Part shown: positions 24,894 through 33,972 of the stretch, piece by piece
Position numbering within the stretch: the stretch's first letter is position 1
Layout of the letters: every line of letters starts with the position of its first letter
Source: Oxalobacteraceae bacterium
Lineage (GTDB): Bacteria; Pseudomonadota; Gammaproteobacteria; Burkholderiales; Burkholderiaceae_D
Direction of reading: 5' to 3'
DNA length: 37,368 bases
NCBI GenBank assembly: GCA_900299005.1
Contig: OMID01000077.1
Coordinates: 1-37,368, forward strand
Position numbers and translations under genes: made by a program
The notes under the pieces: generated by a model
Seen by the model: only the letters and a program-made list of their open reading frames with translations
Database searches by the model: none
What the model was told of the DNA's origin: nothing

Positions 24894-24898
24894 GCGGG

Positions 24899-27800
24899 TC
24901 AGGCCGCCTGCACTTCGGAAGCAAGATTGGCGGCCGCTTCCATGTCAACGGCCACAATGCGAGACACCCCTTGCTCCTGCATGGTGACACCGATCAGCTG
25001 CTGGGCCATCTCCATGGCGATCTTGTTATGCGAGATGAACAGGAACTGCGTCTGCGCGGTCATGCGCTTGACCATGGTGCAAAAACGCTCGGTGTTGGAA
25101 TCATCCAGCGGCGCATCCACCTCATCGAGAAGACAAAACGGTGCGGGGTTCAGCTGGAAAATCGAGAACACCAGCGCTGTCGCGGTCAGCGCTTTTTCTC
25201 CACCTGAGAGCAAGTGAATGGTGGCGTTCTTCTTGCCCGGTGGCTGGGCCATCACCTGCACGCCGGAGTCGAGGATCTCCTCGCCCGTCATCACCAGCCT
25301 GGCATTGCCGCCGCCGAAGAGCTCAGGAAACAGCTGACCGAAATGATGGTTGACCTTGTCGAAGGTCCCCTGCAGTAAGTCACGCGTTTCCCGGTCGATC
25401 TTCTGAATCGCATCTTCCAGTGTGGTGATGGCTTCCGTCAGATCGGCATTTTGCGCATCCAGAAAATTCTTACGCTCCGAGGCTTGTGCGAGTTCGTCCA
25501 GCGCCGCCATGTTCACCGGCCCGAGCGCATTAATCTGATTGGTCAGGCGCGTCACCTCGCCCTGCAGGTAAGAAGGACGCATATCCTCGGTGAGCTTGTC
25601 AGCAAGTGCGGCCTCGTCTGCCTCGGCCTCGGCAAGCTGCTGGGCGAACTGCTCCTGATTGAGTCTTGCTGCCTGCTCTTTCAACTGCAGCTCGACGATG
25701 CGGTCGCGCATCGGCTGCTGTGCCCGCTCGGCAGCCATCTTGGCTTCCTCCTGGCCGCGCATGCGTTGGGTCAGCTGATCGAGTTCATGGCGAGCATTGG
25801 CCAGTGCGACTTCCTGTTCACTGCGACGCTCCAGCAAACTCTGCAACCCCGCCTGGGCAGCCTGATCGTCCAATGACTCAAGCTCCAGCTGGCCCTGCTC
25901 CATGCTGGCAAACAACTGAGCAGATTGATCAAGCGCCGTGGTGATACTGCGCTTGAGCTCGTCGATGCGATTCTCATGCGAGCGCATCGCAAATTCGGCC
26001 TGCTGCGCCGCCAATTCCAGCTCGCGCAGTGCTTCCCTTGCCTGATTGAGCCGCTGTTCATGCTCAAGGTAGATGGTTTGACCATCTTCATGCTTTTCCT
26101 GCACCTCGCCAAGCGCCACGTCGAGCTGCTCGAGCGAGCTCTCGGCTTCCTGACGAATCTGGTTTTGCTCGGCTTCTTGTGCTGCGATCTCTGCGAGATC
26201 ACTGGCGATCTGCGTGCTGCGCTGGCTGATACGCTCGACGACCTCGTTCTGACGCAATAAATCCATCTGCAATGCATGCAGGGAATCCGTGAGAGAAGCG
26301 ACTTCCCGCGTGAGCGACTCAAGATGCTGGGCGCCCTGCGTTAGGGCAGCATCCGCCTGCACGGAAAGCTGGCGAGCCTCATCGGCAATGAGCTGCTGTG
26401 CTTTCACCTGACGGACAAGCTGGTCAATCTCGTGCTGGCGCGCGAGCATGCCATCCTGCTCGGAATCCGCTGCATAAAACCGGACCGATAGCTTGCTAAT
26501 CAGGTGACCCTGCTTCGTGACAAAGCAGGCCCCGGTGGGCAGTCGCGCGCGATCCGCCATGGCAACGCTGGCATCTTCGGCGATGTACACATGATGCAGC
26601 CAGTCCTGCATGAGGGCGCGCAAACCGGGATCGTTCAAAGAGAGCAATGAGAGCAAGGGCGTGAGACCAGCCGCGGCCCCCTGATCGCCTGAGGCCGTGC
26701 CTGACAAAGAGAACAAGGACAGCTTCGCAGGAGGCGCATCGCTGAAAAACGCCTTGGCCCACTCCAGGTTCGACACTTCCAAAGCGCCCGTGCGCTCGCG
26801 CAGCACCGACTCCAGCGCGGTTTCCCAGCCAGTTTCAATAGCGAGTTTTTGCCAGAGCCGTGGCAAGCTGCCCAGCTCGTGCTTCTCCAGCCAGGGCGCG
26901 ACCTTGCCTTCTGTCTGCAAGTTGTCCTGCAGTTGCTTCAAGGTCGACAGTCGGGATTCGAGCTGAGCGTGTGCGGCGTTCTCTTTTGTCGCCCGCTCCT
27001 GCGCATCACGGCGGCCCTGCTCCAGCTGGGGCTGCCGTCGCCGCACCTCCTCCAGCATTGCGTTTGCGCTGTCGAGCTGAACCCGCTTTTCCTCGACCTG
27101 CGCCTTGAGTTCCGAGAGATGACCGCTATCGGGCAAAGACATACCGCCTTTTTCTTGCTGCAGTCGCTCCCGGCGCTGTGCGAGGCCGGCAAGGATATTC
27201 GATGCATTCCGCTGGTTGGCGGATTCCAGCTCGATTCGCTGCTGCACCTGCATGATGCGCGAGCGTGACTCGGTACTGGCCAGCTGCGCCGAACGCCAGG
27301 CCTCTTCCAGCGCCGGCATGTCGCTTTCCTGATGCTCGACCCGCTGCCGGGCTTCGGCGACGCGGCCTGCATGCGCCTCAAGCTCAGCCTCTGCCTGAGA
27401 CAATTCATCCTGAAACTGGGTCCCCTGACGCTGCCACTGGTCACGCTGGGCTGACAACGAGTTCAACTGGGTCTGCAAACGAGAGCGCGATTCGATCACG
27501 AACTTGATCTGTGCTTCCAGACTGCCGATCTCGGAATTCGTCTGGTACAGCGCCCCCTGAGCCTGATGCATGCGGTCGCCCGATGCATAGTGAGCCTGCC
27601 GCATATGCTCCAGCTCGGTCTCGATATGGCGCAATTTTGCGGTTTGCTCTTCCAGATCGGTCTGCGCCTTTTCGATCTCGCGTATGAATTTTTCCTGTTC
27701 GCCCTTGGCCTCGTTACGTCGCAGCAGCCACAACAGCTTTTGCTTCTCGTCCTGCTCTGCATGCAGGGTGTGGTACCTCGAGGCGACCTCGGCCTGGGCT

Positions 27801-28426
27801 TCCAGCTTGCCGAGGTTGGCGTTCAGCTCACGCAAGATGTCTTCCACCCGCTGCAGGTTTTCGCGGGTGTCCTGCAGACGGTTCTCGGTCTCGCGGCGGC
27901 GCTCTTTGTACTTGGAGACGCCTGCCGCTTCTTCAAGGAATATGCGCAACTCTTCGGGGCGCGCCTCGATGATGCGTGAAATCATGCCTTGCCCGATGAT
28001 GGCATAGGCACGCGGACCCAAACCGGTGCCAAGGAAGATGTCCTGCACATCGCGACGACGCACCGCCTGATTGTTGATGTAATAGGTCGAGGTGCCATCG
28101 CGCGTGAGCGTGCGCTTGACTGAAATTTCAGCGAAGCTGCTCCACTGGCCAGCGGCCTTGCCTGCACTGTTGTCAAACAAGAGCTCGACCGAAGCTCGGC
28201 CGGCCGGCTTGCGACTGGTCGTGCCGTTGAAGATCACGTCCTGCATGGACTCGCCGCGCAATTCGGAGGCCTTGGATTCCCCCAGTACCCATCGCACAGC
28301 ATCAATGATGTTAGATTTGCCGCAGCCATTTGGACCGACAACGCCCACCAGCTGACCGGGCACCTGGAAATTGGTCGGATCGACGAAAGACTTGAAGCCG
28401 GAAAGTTTTATCGAAGTTAACCGCAC
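24899..28426 (-). CDS. smc: Chromosome segregation protein SMC
   Basis: SMC dimers with ScpA/ScpB form condensin, which organises and separates the chromosome. The 1175-residue protein is full length. The N-terminal head has Walker A GPNGCGKS (residues 31-38) and the Q-loop region. Coiled coils span about 165-500 and 670-1010. A hinge lies between them (about 505-660, LPRLWQKLAIETGWETALES; GACFVTKQGHLIS). The C-terminal head has the ABC signature LLSGGEKALTATALVFSIF and Walker B FCLLDEVDAPLDDSN. ATG at 28426. Confidence 0.98.
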   Translation of the reverse strand: MRLTSIKLSGFKSFVDPTNFQVPGQLVGVVGPNGCGKSNIIDAVRWVLGESKASELRGESMQDVIFNGTTSRKPAGRASVELLFDNSAGKAAGQWSSFAEISVKRTLTRDGTSTYYINNQAVRRRDVQDIFLGTGLGPRAYAIIGQGMISRIIEARPEELRIFLEEAAGVSKYKERRRETENRLQDTRENLQRVEDILRELNANLGKLEAQAEVASRYHTLHAEQDEKQKLLWLLRRNEAKGEQEKFIREIEKAQTDLEEQTAKLRHIETELEHMRQAHYASGDRMHQAQGALYQTNSEIGSLEAQIKFVIESRSRLQTQLNSLSAQRDQWQRQGTQFQDELSQAEAELEAHAGRVAEARQRVEHQESDMPALEEAWRSAQLASTESRSRIMQVQQRIELESANQRNASNILAGLAQRRERLQQEKGGMSLPDSGHLSELKAQVEEKRVQLDSANAMLEEVRRRQPQLEQGRRDAQERATKENAAHAQLESRLSTLKQLQDNLQTEGKVAPWLEKHELGSLPRLWQKLAIETGWETALESVLRERTGALEVSNLEWAKAFFSDAPPAKLSLFSLSGTASGDQGAAAGLTPLLSLLSLNDPGLRALMQDWLHHVYIAEDASVAMADRARLPTGACFVTKQGHLISKLSVRFYAADSEQDGMLARQHEIDQLVRQVKAQQLIADEARQLSVQADAALTQGAQHLESLTREVASLTDSLHALQMDLLRQNEVVERISQRSTQIASDLAEIAAQEAEQNQIRQEAESSLEQLDVALGEVQEKHEDGQTIYLEHEQRLNQAREALRELELAAQQAEFAMRSHENRIDELKRSITTALDQSAQLFASMEQGQLELESLDDQAAQAGLQSLLERRSEQEVALANARHELDQLTQRMRGQEEAKMAAERAQQPMRDRIVELQLKEQAARLNQEQFAQQLAEAEADEAALADKLTEDMRPSYLQGEVTRLTNQINALGPVNMAALDELAQASERKNFLDAQNADLTEAITTLEDAIQKIDRETRDLLQGTFDKVNHHFGQLFPELFGGGNARLVMTGEEILDSGVQVMAQPPGKKNATIHLLSGGEKALTATALVFSIFQLNPAPFCLLDEVDAPLDDSNTERFCTMVKRMTAQTQFLFISHNKIAMEMAQQLIGVTMQEQGVSRIVAVDMEAAANLASEVQAA

Positions 28427-28485
28427 GTTATCGATTTTTCAGCATGAATGACTATTCGGGAACCGGTATCGCGAACGATGCCGGC

Positions 28486-28518
28486 TTAAAAAAAGACAAA
28501 CCGGACAAGATTGTCCGG
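28486..28518 (-). terminator. Terminator-like hairpin in the smc leader
   Basis: On the minus strand CCGGACAA-TC-TTGTCCGG (28518-28501; realistically six or seven pairs with a four- to six-base loop) is followed by TTTGTCTTTTTTTAA. It has the form of an intrinsic terminator but lies only about 60 nt before the smc start and just after a promoter candidate. It could be an attenuator of smc or end a transcript coming from upstream. Confidence 0.6.
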
Positions 28519-28539
28519 CGAGTGTCGTTAGGCCGCCCA

Positions 28540-28548
28540 ATCATAACA
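28540..28548 (-). promoter_or_regulatory. Extended -10 promoter candidate for smc
   Basis: The minus strand reads TGTTATGAT, an extended -10 (TGn plus TATGAT, five of six consensus). No clear -35 is seen, which is tolerable for an extended -10. The predicted start near 28533 is about 15 nt before the terminator-like hairpin. Confidence 0.45.
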
Positions 28549-28789
28549 CCCCGACTGCGACATTCTGCGATTTCTCCGCAGGGCAAATTCAGCTACTGCA
28601 AGAAAGTCGCTGGCAGATCAGGGGCTTACGAAAAAATCCGAGAAAAGACCGACCTGTCGAATGCCGACCGAATGATGTCCGACCTCCCTGGCTTTGTCAG
28701 AAAGGTATTAGCTCAACCCTGAGAATTTCGTTGCGGCTGTCCTGCTGCCCAGAGACCACAGCGGAGTTTTTTATTAAGAGCCCATCTCG

Positions 28790-29009
28790 TTAGGTCGCTG
28801 GCGGCGTTGCCAATGCCTTGCCGTTCATCTTTACGCTCACCCGTATTGTCGCCTTGCCATCAACCTAGCGAGACCGCCTCAACTCGGCTCTATCAAAATG
28901 AGCGCGGCGAAGCAGCGCGTTCGCTGGCAAGGCGGGGACGCCGCAGACAGTTAAGAGGTACAGCAAGGCGCCCCCAACGCGGCCAGCGGCATTTTGATGG
29001 CGCCCCTAA
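28790..29009. repeat. Imperfect palindromic repeat element (MITE/REP-like)
   Basis: The core block GCCTTGCC occurs at 28815-28822 and 28851-28858 and its complement at 28926-28933 and 28962-28969. Both pairs are symmetric about base 28892 with the same 36-nt period. About 70 nt of each arm align without gaps at roughly two-thirds identity, starting GYCGCTGG. TTAGG at 28790 and CCTAA at 29005 could mark the ends. It contains no transposase. This layout fits a small non-autonomous palindromic element; membership in a repeat family is inferred. Confidence 0.6.
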
Positions 29010-29062
29010 ATCTCTGCGAGCGCTTACCAGCCAGCCAGCGATCAACCAACTCACCCGGACGG

Positions 29063-29068
29063 TATAAT
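29063..29068 (+). promoter_or_regulatory. Consensus -10 box for dapC
   Basis: A perfect TATAAT lies 49 nt upstream of the dapC GTG. The -35 region (around 29040-29045, GATCAA) is poor, so an activator or a weak basal promoter is possible. Confidence 0.55.
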
Positions 29069-29116
29069 CCGGCCGCGCAGGCATCCTGCCTGACCGCCGA
29101 GAAAGAGCCTTGCACC

Positions 29117-30319
29117 GTGAATCCCTTACTGGAAAAACTGCAGCCCTATCCATTTGAAAAACTCCGACGCCTGTTCGCCGACGTCACGCCAGATCGCGGC
29201 CATCGTCCCATCAGTCTGGGCATCGGGGAACCCAAACATCCCACGCCGGCCTTCATTCAACAAGCGCTCGCTGATCACCTCTCGGGTCTGGCCACCTACC
29301 CAACGACTGCGGGCAGCGACGCCTTGCGCGCCGCGATCTGCGCCTGGTTGGAGCAACGCTACCGCCTGCCAAGACTCGATCCCTCATGCGAAGTCCTGCC
29401 CGTGAATGGCTCGCGCGAGGCCTTGTTTGCGCTGGCGCAGGCCATCATTGATCCCTATGCGAAAGCGGTGGTGGTCTGTCCGAACCCGTTCTATCAGATC
29501 TATGAGGGTGCGGCATTCCTGGCAGGTGCCGAACCTTTCTTCGTAAATTCGGACCCGGCGCGAAATTTCGCGCCGAATTTTTCCTCCGTGCCTGCCGACG
29601 TCTGGCCCCGCGTGCAATTACTCTACATCTGCACCCCCGGCAATCCGACCGGCGCCGTCCTGACACTGGAAGAATGGAAAGAGCTCTTTGCACTCTCCGA
29701 CCAGCATGGTTTCGTCATCGCGTCTGATGAATGCTATTCAGAGATTTATTTCGGTAATGAGCGTCCCTTGGGCGGTCTGGAAGCCGCGCACAAATTGGGA
29801 CGCAAGTATGACCGCCTAATCTCATTCTCCAGCCTCTCCAAGCGCTCGAATGTGCCGGGGATGCGCTCGGGCTTCGTGGCCGGCGATGCAGCAATACTGC
29901 AGAAATTCCTGCTCTACCGTACCTATCATGGCAGTGCCATGAGCCCCTCGGTTCAGGCCGCATCCATCGCCGCCTGGAATGACGAAACTCATGTGGAAGG
30001 CAACCGCGCGAAATATCTCCAAAAATTCAGTCAGGTGACTCCCATGCTCGCGGAGGTGCTTGACGTGGCGCTGCCGGATGCCGGTTTTTACCTTTGGGCG
30101 AGGGTCGACAAGCTAGGGAAGATCAACGATACCGAATTCGCGAGGCGGCTATACGCCGAATATAATGTGACGGTGCTGCCCGGCAGCTACGTTGCCCGCG
30201 AGGCGCACGGCATCAACCCTGGGGCGAACCGGGTACGCATGGCACTCGTCGCTGAAGTCGATGAATGCGTAGAAGCAGCGCAGCGCATTGTCGAATTCAC
30301 CCGCAAACTCGCCGCATAA
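29117..30319 (+). CDS. dapC: Succinyldiaminopimelate aminotransferase
   Basis: DapC transfers an amino group from glutamate to N-succinyl-2-amino-6-oxopimelate in the succinylase route to diaminopimelate and lysine. The 400-residue protein is a PLP fold type I aminotransferase. The N-terminus reads [19 protein letters not shown], typical of betaproteobacterial Dap[14 protein letters not shown] follows, with the Schiff-base Lys242 in [19 protein letters not shown] chose GTG at 29117 because homology begins there; the open frame further upstream runs into the repeat element. dapD follows 46 nt later, which supports the role. Confidence 0.95.
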   Translation: MNPLLEKLQPYPFEKLRRLFADVTPDRGHRPISLGIGEPKHPTPAFIQQALADHLSGLATYPTTAGSDALRAAICAWLEQRYRLPRLDPSCEVLPVNGSREALFALAQAIIDPYAKAVVVCPNPFYQIYEGAAFLAGAEPFFVNSDPARNFAPNFSSVPADVWPRVQLLYICTPGNPTGAVLTLEEWKELFALSDQHGFVIASDECYSEIYFGNERPLGGLEAAHKLGRKYDRLISFSSLSKRSNVPGMRSGFVAGDAAILQKFLLYRTYHGSAMSPSVQAASIAAWNDETHVEGNRAKYLQKFSQVTPMLAEVLDVALPDAGFYLWARVDKLGKINDTEFARRLYAEYNVTVLPGSYVAREAHGINPGANRVRMALVAEVDECVEAAQRIVEFTRKLAA

Positions 30320-30365
30320 GCTACTCGGTTTCCTTACCCCACGATTCAATCAACCAAGAACCATC

Positions 30366-31190
30366 ATGAGCCAATCACTACAGACCCTGATCGACGCCGC
30401 CTGGGAAGAGCGCACGAATTTTTCCCCTAAATCCGCGCCTGCGGATGTGCGCACTGCCGTTGCTGACGTCCTCGAGCAACTCAATCAGGGCACACTGCGC
30501 GTCGCGCAAAAAGACAGCGGACACTGGGTAGTCAACCAGTGGGTGAAAAAGGCCGTGCTGCTGTCCTTCCGACTTGAAGACAACCTGCCTATCCCCGGTG
30601 GCAATGGCATGCAGTTCTATGACAAAGTACCCACCAAGTTCGCAAACTACTCGGCTGATGATTTTGCCAAAGGTGGTTTCCGTGTCGTGCCACCGGCAGT
30701 CGCCCGTCGTGGCAGCTTCATCGGCAAGAACGTGGTGCTGATGCCCTCATACGTGAACATCGGCGCTTACGTCGATGAGGGCACCATGGTCGACACCTGG
30801 GCAACCGTGGGTTCCTGCGCACAGATCGGCAAAAACGTGCACCTGTCCGGCGGCGTCGGTATCGGGGGCGTGCTCGAACCCATGCAGGCCAACCCCACTA
30901 TCATTGAAGACAACTGCTTCATCGGCGCGCGCTCTGAAGTGGTGGAAGGCGTGATCGTCGAGGCAAACAGCGTCATTTCCATGGGTGTCTACATCGGACA
31001 GTCAACCAAGATCTATCACCGCGACACCGGTGAAATCACTTACGGACGCATACCAGAAGGCTCGGTGGTTGTCTCTGGCAATCTGCCGTCGGCGGATGGC
31101 AAGTACAGCCTGTACTGCGCCGTAATCGTCAAGCGCGTGGACGAAAAAACCCGCGCCAAGACCTCGATCAACGAATTACTGCGGGATTAA
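30366..31190 (+). CDS. dapD: Tetrahydrodipicolinate N-succinyltransferase
   Basis: DapD transfers succinyl from succinyl-CoA to tetrahydrodipicolinate, the step before DapC. The 274-residue length equals E. coli DapD. The N-terminal helical domain is [19 protein letters not shown]. The left-handed beta-helix hexapeptide region runs about residues 110-220 ([40 protein letters not shown]). [20 protein letters not shown] and the C-terminal strands ([10 protein letters not shown]) complete it. The ATG at 30366 is preceded by weak ribosome binding sequence but matches the family start exactly. Confidence 0.97.
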   Translation: MSQSLQTLIDAAWEERTNFSPKSAPADVRTAVADVLEQLNQGTLRVAQKDSGHWVVNQWVKKAVLLSFRLEDNLPIPGGNGMQFYDKVPTKFANYSADDFAKGGFRVVPPAVARRGSFIGKNVVLMPSYVNIGAYVDEGTMVDTWATVGSCAQIGKNVHLSGGVGIGGVLEPMQANPTIIEDNCFIGARSEVVEGVIVEANSVISMGVYIGQSTKIYHRDTGEITYGRIPEGSVVVSGNLPSADGKYSLYCAVIVKRVDEKTRAKTSINELLRD

Positions 31191-31302
31191 TCCATCCAGA
31201 CACGGGATTTAGTCTGTGCCGGAGGCTTGACAGCAAAGCCAGCGGACCGTCATGCCATCATGCCGGTGCAGTCCGTGATATCGCAAACGCCAATCACCGA
31301 TC

Positions 31303-31650
31303 ATGATCACTCTCTACGGTATCCCCAACTGCAGCAGCGTGAAAAAAGCGCGCGACTGGCTCGACCAGCAAGGGATCAGTTATGCCTTCCACGACGTCAA
31401 AAAACTCGGCATTGATCAACACACTATCGCGCAATGGATGAAGCAGGTCTCCTGGGAAATCCTGGTGAACAAAAAAGGCACGACCTGGCGTGGTCTGACT
31501 GATGCGGCTCGAGCCTCCGTGACGAGTGCAGCCGGCGCCACGGCACTGATGATCAAACATCCCAGCGTGATCAAGCGTCCTGTGCTCTGCAAGGACAAGA
31601 CTGTGCTGGTCGGCTTCGATGCCAACACGTATGAAGACCACCTTGCCTGA
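31303..31650 (+). CDS. yffB: ArsC/Spx-family thiol reductase, YffB-like
   Basis: The 115-residue thioredoxin-fold protein starts [20 protein letters not shown] with a single active-type Cys10 followed by a helix, as in ArsC, Spx and YffB; no CxxC pair is present. [15 protein letters not shown] near residue 90 matches the ArsC KRP signature. E. coli YffB, a glutathione-dependent thiol reductase of unclear substrate, lies directly upstream of dapE, and here the gene is 13 nt before dapE. That synteny favours YffB over a true arsenate reductase. The reason for the dapE linkage is unknown. Confidence 0.85.
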   Translation: MITLYGIPNCSSVKKARDWLDQQGISYAFHDVKKLGIDQHTIAQWMKQVSWEILVNKKGTTWRGLTDAARASVTSAAGATALMIKHPSVIKRPVLCKDKTVLVGFDANTYEDHLA

Positions 31651-31663
31651 TAACCCTCGCCCA

Positions 31664-32791
31664 ATGAGCAAGACACTCGCCCTCACCGAAGAACTCATCA
31701 CCTTGCGCTCGGTCACACCGGCGGACGGCGGCTGCCAGCAGAAGATGGCCGAGCGTCTAGCCCCGCAGGGCTTCGCTTGCGAGACTATTGCCTCGGGTGA
31801 TGTCACCAATCTGTGGGCCCGGCGAGGCAGCGCGCCACCTCTGCTGGTGTTTGCCGGACATACCGACGTGGTGCCGACCGGTCCGCTGGAGCAATGGACC
31901 TCTGATCCTTTTACACCGACGCACCGCGAAGGCAAGCTGTATGGTCGCGGCGCAGCCGACATGAAGACCTCACTGGCGGCAATGGTGGTGGCGGTCGAAG
32001 AATTCGTTGCAGCTCATCCCGATCACAAAGGCTCCATCGGCTTTCTGATTACCAGCGATGAAGAGGGTCCGGCCGTCGACGGTACGGTTATTGTGTGCAA
32101 TCAGCTCAAAGAACGAGGTGAAAAGCTTGATTACTGTATCGTAGGCGAACCCACGTCAGTCAAACGTGTGGGCGACATGATCAAGAACGGCCGTCGCGGA
32201 ACGATGTCCGGCCGTCTCGTCATCAAAGGCGTGCAAGGCCACATCGCCTATCCTCATATGGCGAAGAATCCGATTCATCTGGCCATGCCCGCGCTGGCTG
32301 AAATGGCATCGATCGAATGGGACAAAGGCAATGACTACTACCTGCCGACCTCCTGGCAAATGTCAAATATTCATGCAGGCACGGGAGCCTCGAATGTGAT
32401 TCCCGGCGAATGCATTATCGATTTCAATTTTCGCTTCTCGACGGCCAGCACGGTGGACGGCTTGCAGCGGCGTGTGCATGCCACGCTGGATAAGCATGGG
32501 CTCGATTACGATCTGCAATGGACGGTGGGTGGCCTCCCCTTCCTCACACCACGCGGGCACTTGAGCAACGCACTCAGCTTGGCAATCAAAGAAGAAACCG
32601 GTATTGATACCGAACTATCGACCACGGGTGGCACCTCAGATGGCCGATTTATCGCGCAGATCTGCCCGCAGGTAGTGGAATTCGGTCCGACCAATGCGAG
32701 CATTCATAAAATCGATGAGCATGTTGCCGTAGCCGAGATCGAACCACTGAAAAACATTTATCGGCGCACACTGGAAAACCTGCTGCTTTGA
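31664..32791 (+). CDS. dapE: Succinyl-diaminopimelate desuccinylase
   Basis: DapE is a dinuclear zinc M20 hydrolase that releases succinate and LL-diaminopimelate. The 375-residue protein equals E. coli in length. Zinc ligands and catalytic residues are His66 and Asp68 ([11 protein letters not shown]), Asp99 ([14 protein letters not shown]), Glu133 and Glu134 ([12 protein letters not shown]) and the C-terminal His in [11 protein letters not shown] dimerisation domain lies near residues 180-290. The ATG at 31664 fits the family start; an upstream ATG at 31631 would overlap yffB and has no homology. No strong ribosome binding site is visible, suggesting coupling to yffB. Confidence 0.97.
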   Translation: MSKTLALTEELITLRSVTPADGGCQQKMAERLAPQGFACETIASGDVTNLWARRGSAPPLLVFAGHTDVVPTGPLEQWTSDPFTPTHREGKLYGRGAADMKTSLAAMVVAVEEFVAAHPDHKGSIGFLITSDEEGPAVDGTVIVCNQLKERGEKLDYCIVGEPTSVKRVGDMIKNGRRGTMSGRLVIKGVQGHIAYPHMAKNPIHLAMPALAEMASIEWDKGNDYYLPTSWQMSNIHAGTGASNVIPGECIIDFNFRFSTASTVDGLQRRVHATLDKHGLDYDLQWTVGGLPFLTPRGHLSNALSLAIKEETGIDTELSTTGGTSDGRFIAQICPQVVEFGPTNASIHKIDEHVAVAEIEPLKNIYRRTLENLLL

Positions 32792-32867
32792 TCCGGCATC
32801 GCATAACGTTGCCGCGACCCTGAGGCGGTCAATCGTAATTTGACGGTGACACCCCCTGCCGGATTAC

Positions 32868-32905
32868 CGACTACCCGGCGCAATCCGGTATCCTTGCCGC
32901 TTTAA
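32868..32905. repeat. Inverted repeat in the dapE-prmB gap
   Basis: CCGGATT and AATCCGG face each other across 18 nt in the 149-nt gap between dapE and prmB. No T-tract follows, so it is not a clear terminator; it could be an operator or an mRNA structure. Confidence 0.3.
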
Positions 32906-32940
32906 AACCAAGATGTGCCTGCCCTGTCGAGATTGCCGCA

Positions 32941-33819
32941 ATGTACTCCCCTTTTCTAACGCTGCGTGACTTGCTTCGCCACGCCACTACCCGCTTCAAC
33001 ACCGAGGGTCTGTATTTTGGCCACGGCAGTAGTAACGCCTATGACGAAGCCGCCTACCTGCTACTGCACGCGCTGAAACTACCGCTCGACAGGCTCGATC
33101 CCTTTCTGGACGCTCGTCTGATGGCCGACGAAATCGCCGCATTGATGGCGCTGATCGAGCGTCGCTGCTCAGAGCGAGTGCCAGCAGCCTATCTCACCAA
33201 TGAGGCCTTCCTTGGTGACTACCGCTTCTTTGTTGACGAGCGCGTCATCGTTCCGCGTTCTTTCATCGCTGAGCTGATTCCCGAGCAATGCCAGCCCTGG
33301 GTCGCCGACCCGTGGGCGGTCATGAACATACTCGACCTGTGCACGGGGTCAGGCTGTCTGTCAATCATGTTGGCCGATGCCTTCCCCCATGCTCATATCG
33401 ACGCCGTGGATCTCTCGAGCGCAGCACTTGAAGTCGCGCATCGCAATGTCGATGATTACCAGTTGCAGGACCGTGTGTCCTTGTTCGAATCTGATCTTTA
33501 CGCCAACCTGCCGGGTAACACCTATGACCTGATTATCAGTAACCCACCGTATGTGAATACTCAGTCGATGAAATCTCTGCCGGCAGAATATCGCGCTGAG
33601 CCCGCCATCGCATTGGCCGGTGGAAAAGACGGAATGGATATTGTCCGTCGCATCGTGGCTGGCGCAAAGTCACGTCTGAGGCCCCGGGGCGTGTTGATCA
33701 TCGAGATCGGCAACGAATTTGCGCATGCGCAAGAGGCCTTCCCGGATCTGGAGCTGACCTGGCTATCAACTAGCGCCGGCGACCGCTCGGTATTTTTACT
33801 CACTGCAGAGCAGCTTTGA
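32941..33819 (+). CDS. prmB: Ribosomal protein L3 N5-glutamine methyltransferase
   Basis: PrmB methylates a glutamine of ribosomal protein L3 during assembly. The 292-residue protein has an N-terminal helical domain and a Rossmann SAM domain with DLCTGSGCLSI (residues 132-142). It has the amide-binding NPPY motif at 201-204 (DLIISNPPYVNTQ). YLTNEAFLGDYRFFVDERVI followed by VPRSFIAELI separates PrmB from the release-factor enzyme PrmC. It follows dapE by 149 nt on the same strand. Confidence 0.95.
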   Translation: MYSPFLTLRDLLRHATTRFNTEGLYFGHGSSNAYDEAAYLLLHALKLPLDRLDPFLDARLMADEIAALMALIERRCSERVPAAYLTNEAFLGDYRFFVDERVIVPRSFIAELIPEQCQPWVADPWAVMNILDLCTGSGCLSIMLADAFPHAHIDAVDLSSAALEVAHRNVDDYQLQDRVSLFESDLYANLPGNTYDLIISNPPYVNTQSMKSLPAEYRAEPAIALAGGKDGMDIVRRIVAGAKSRLRPRGVLIIEIGNEFAHAQEAFPDLELTWLSTSAGDRSVFLLTAEQL

Positions 33820-33972
33820 TGCGCTCAACAGTGATCGAAAGACTGTCAAACGATAAATTGACGCTGCCCGGCAGCAGTTGTCACAGCACCCTGAGTTTTT
33901 TCAGATGAGCGACTATGAGCTCCATACCCGCCGGCCATTGACCACCGTGCTGCCCTCCGCGCTGCCCACCGC
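33820..33972. other. prmB to ABC-F gap
   Basis: In 153 nt I see only a weak promoter candidate, TTGTCA (around 33878) followed after 17 nt by TCAGAT, and a small GCTGC/GCAGC hairpin without T-tract. Confidence 0.3.

Larger units (their letters stand above)
28427..29116. other. 690-nt non-coding region between divergent smc and dapC
   Basis: No credible ORF lies here. From left to right it holds a terminator-like hairpin and promoter candidate facing smc (28486-28548), about 240 nt with nothing I recognise, an imperfect palindromic repeat element (28790-29009), and a TATAAT box facing dapC (29063-29068). Confidence 0.7.

Noticed and set aside
28444-28722. 92-codon plus-strand ORF upstream of dapC
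   Set aside because: No ribosome binding site, no recognisable protein features, and it covers the smc promoter/hairpin region.
28807-29153. Two 86-codon ORFs over the palindromic element
   Set aside because: They arise from the GC-rich repeat and, on the minus strand, from the dapC 5' end; no start signals.
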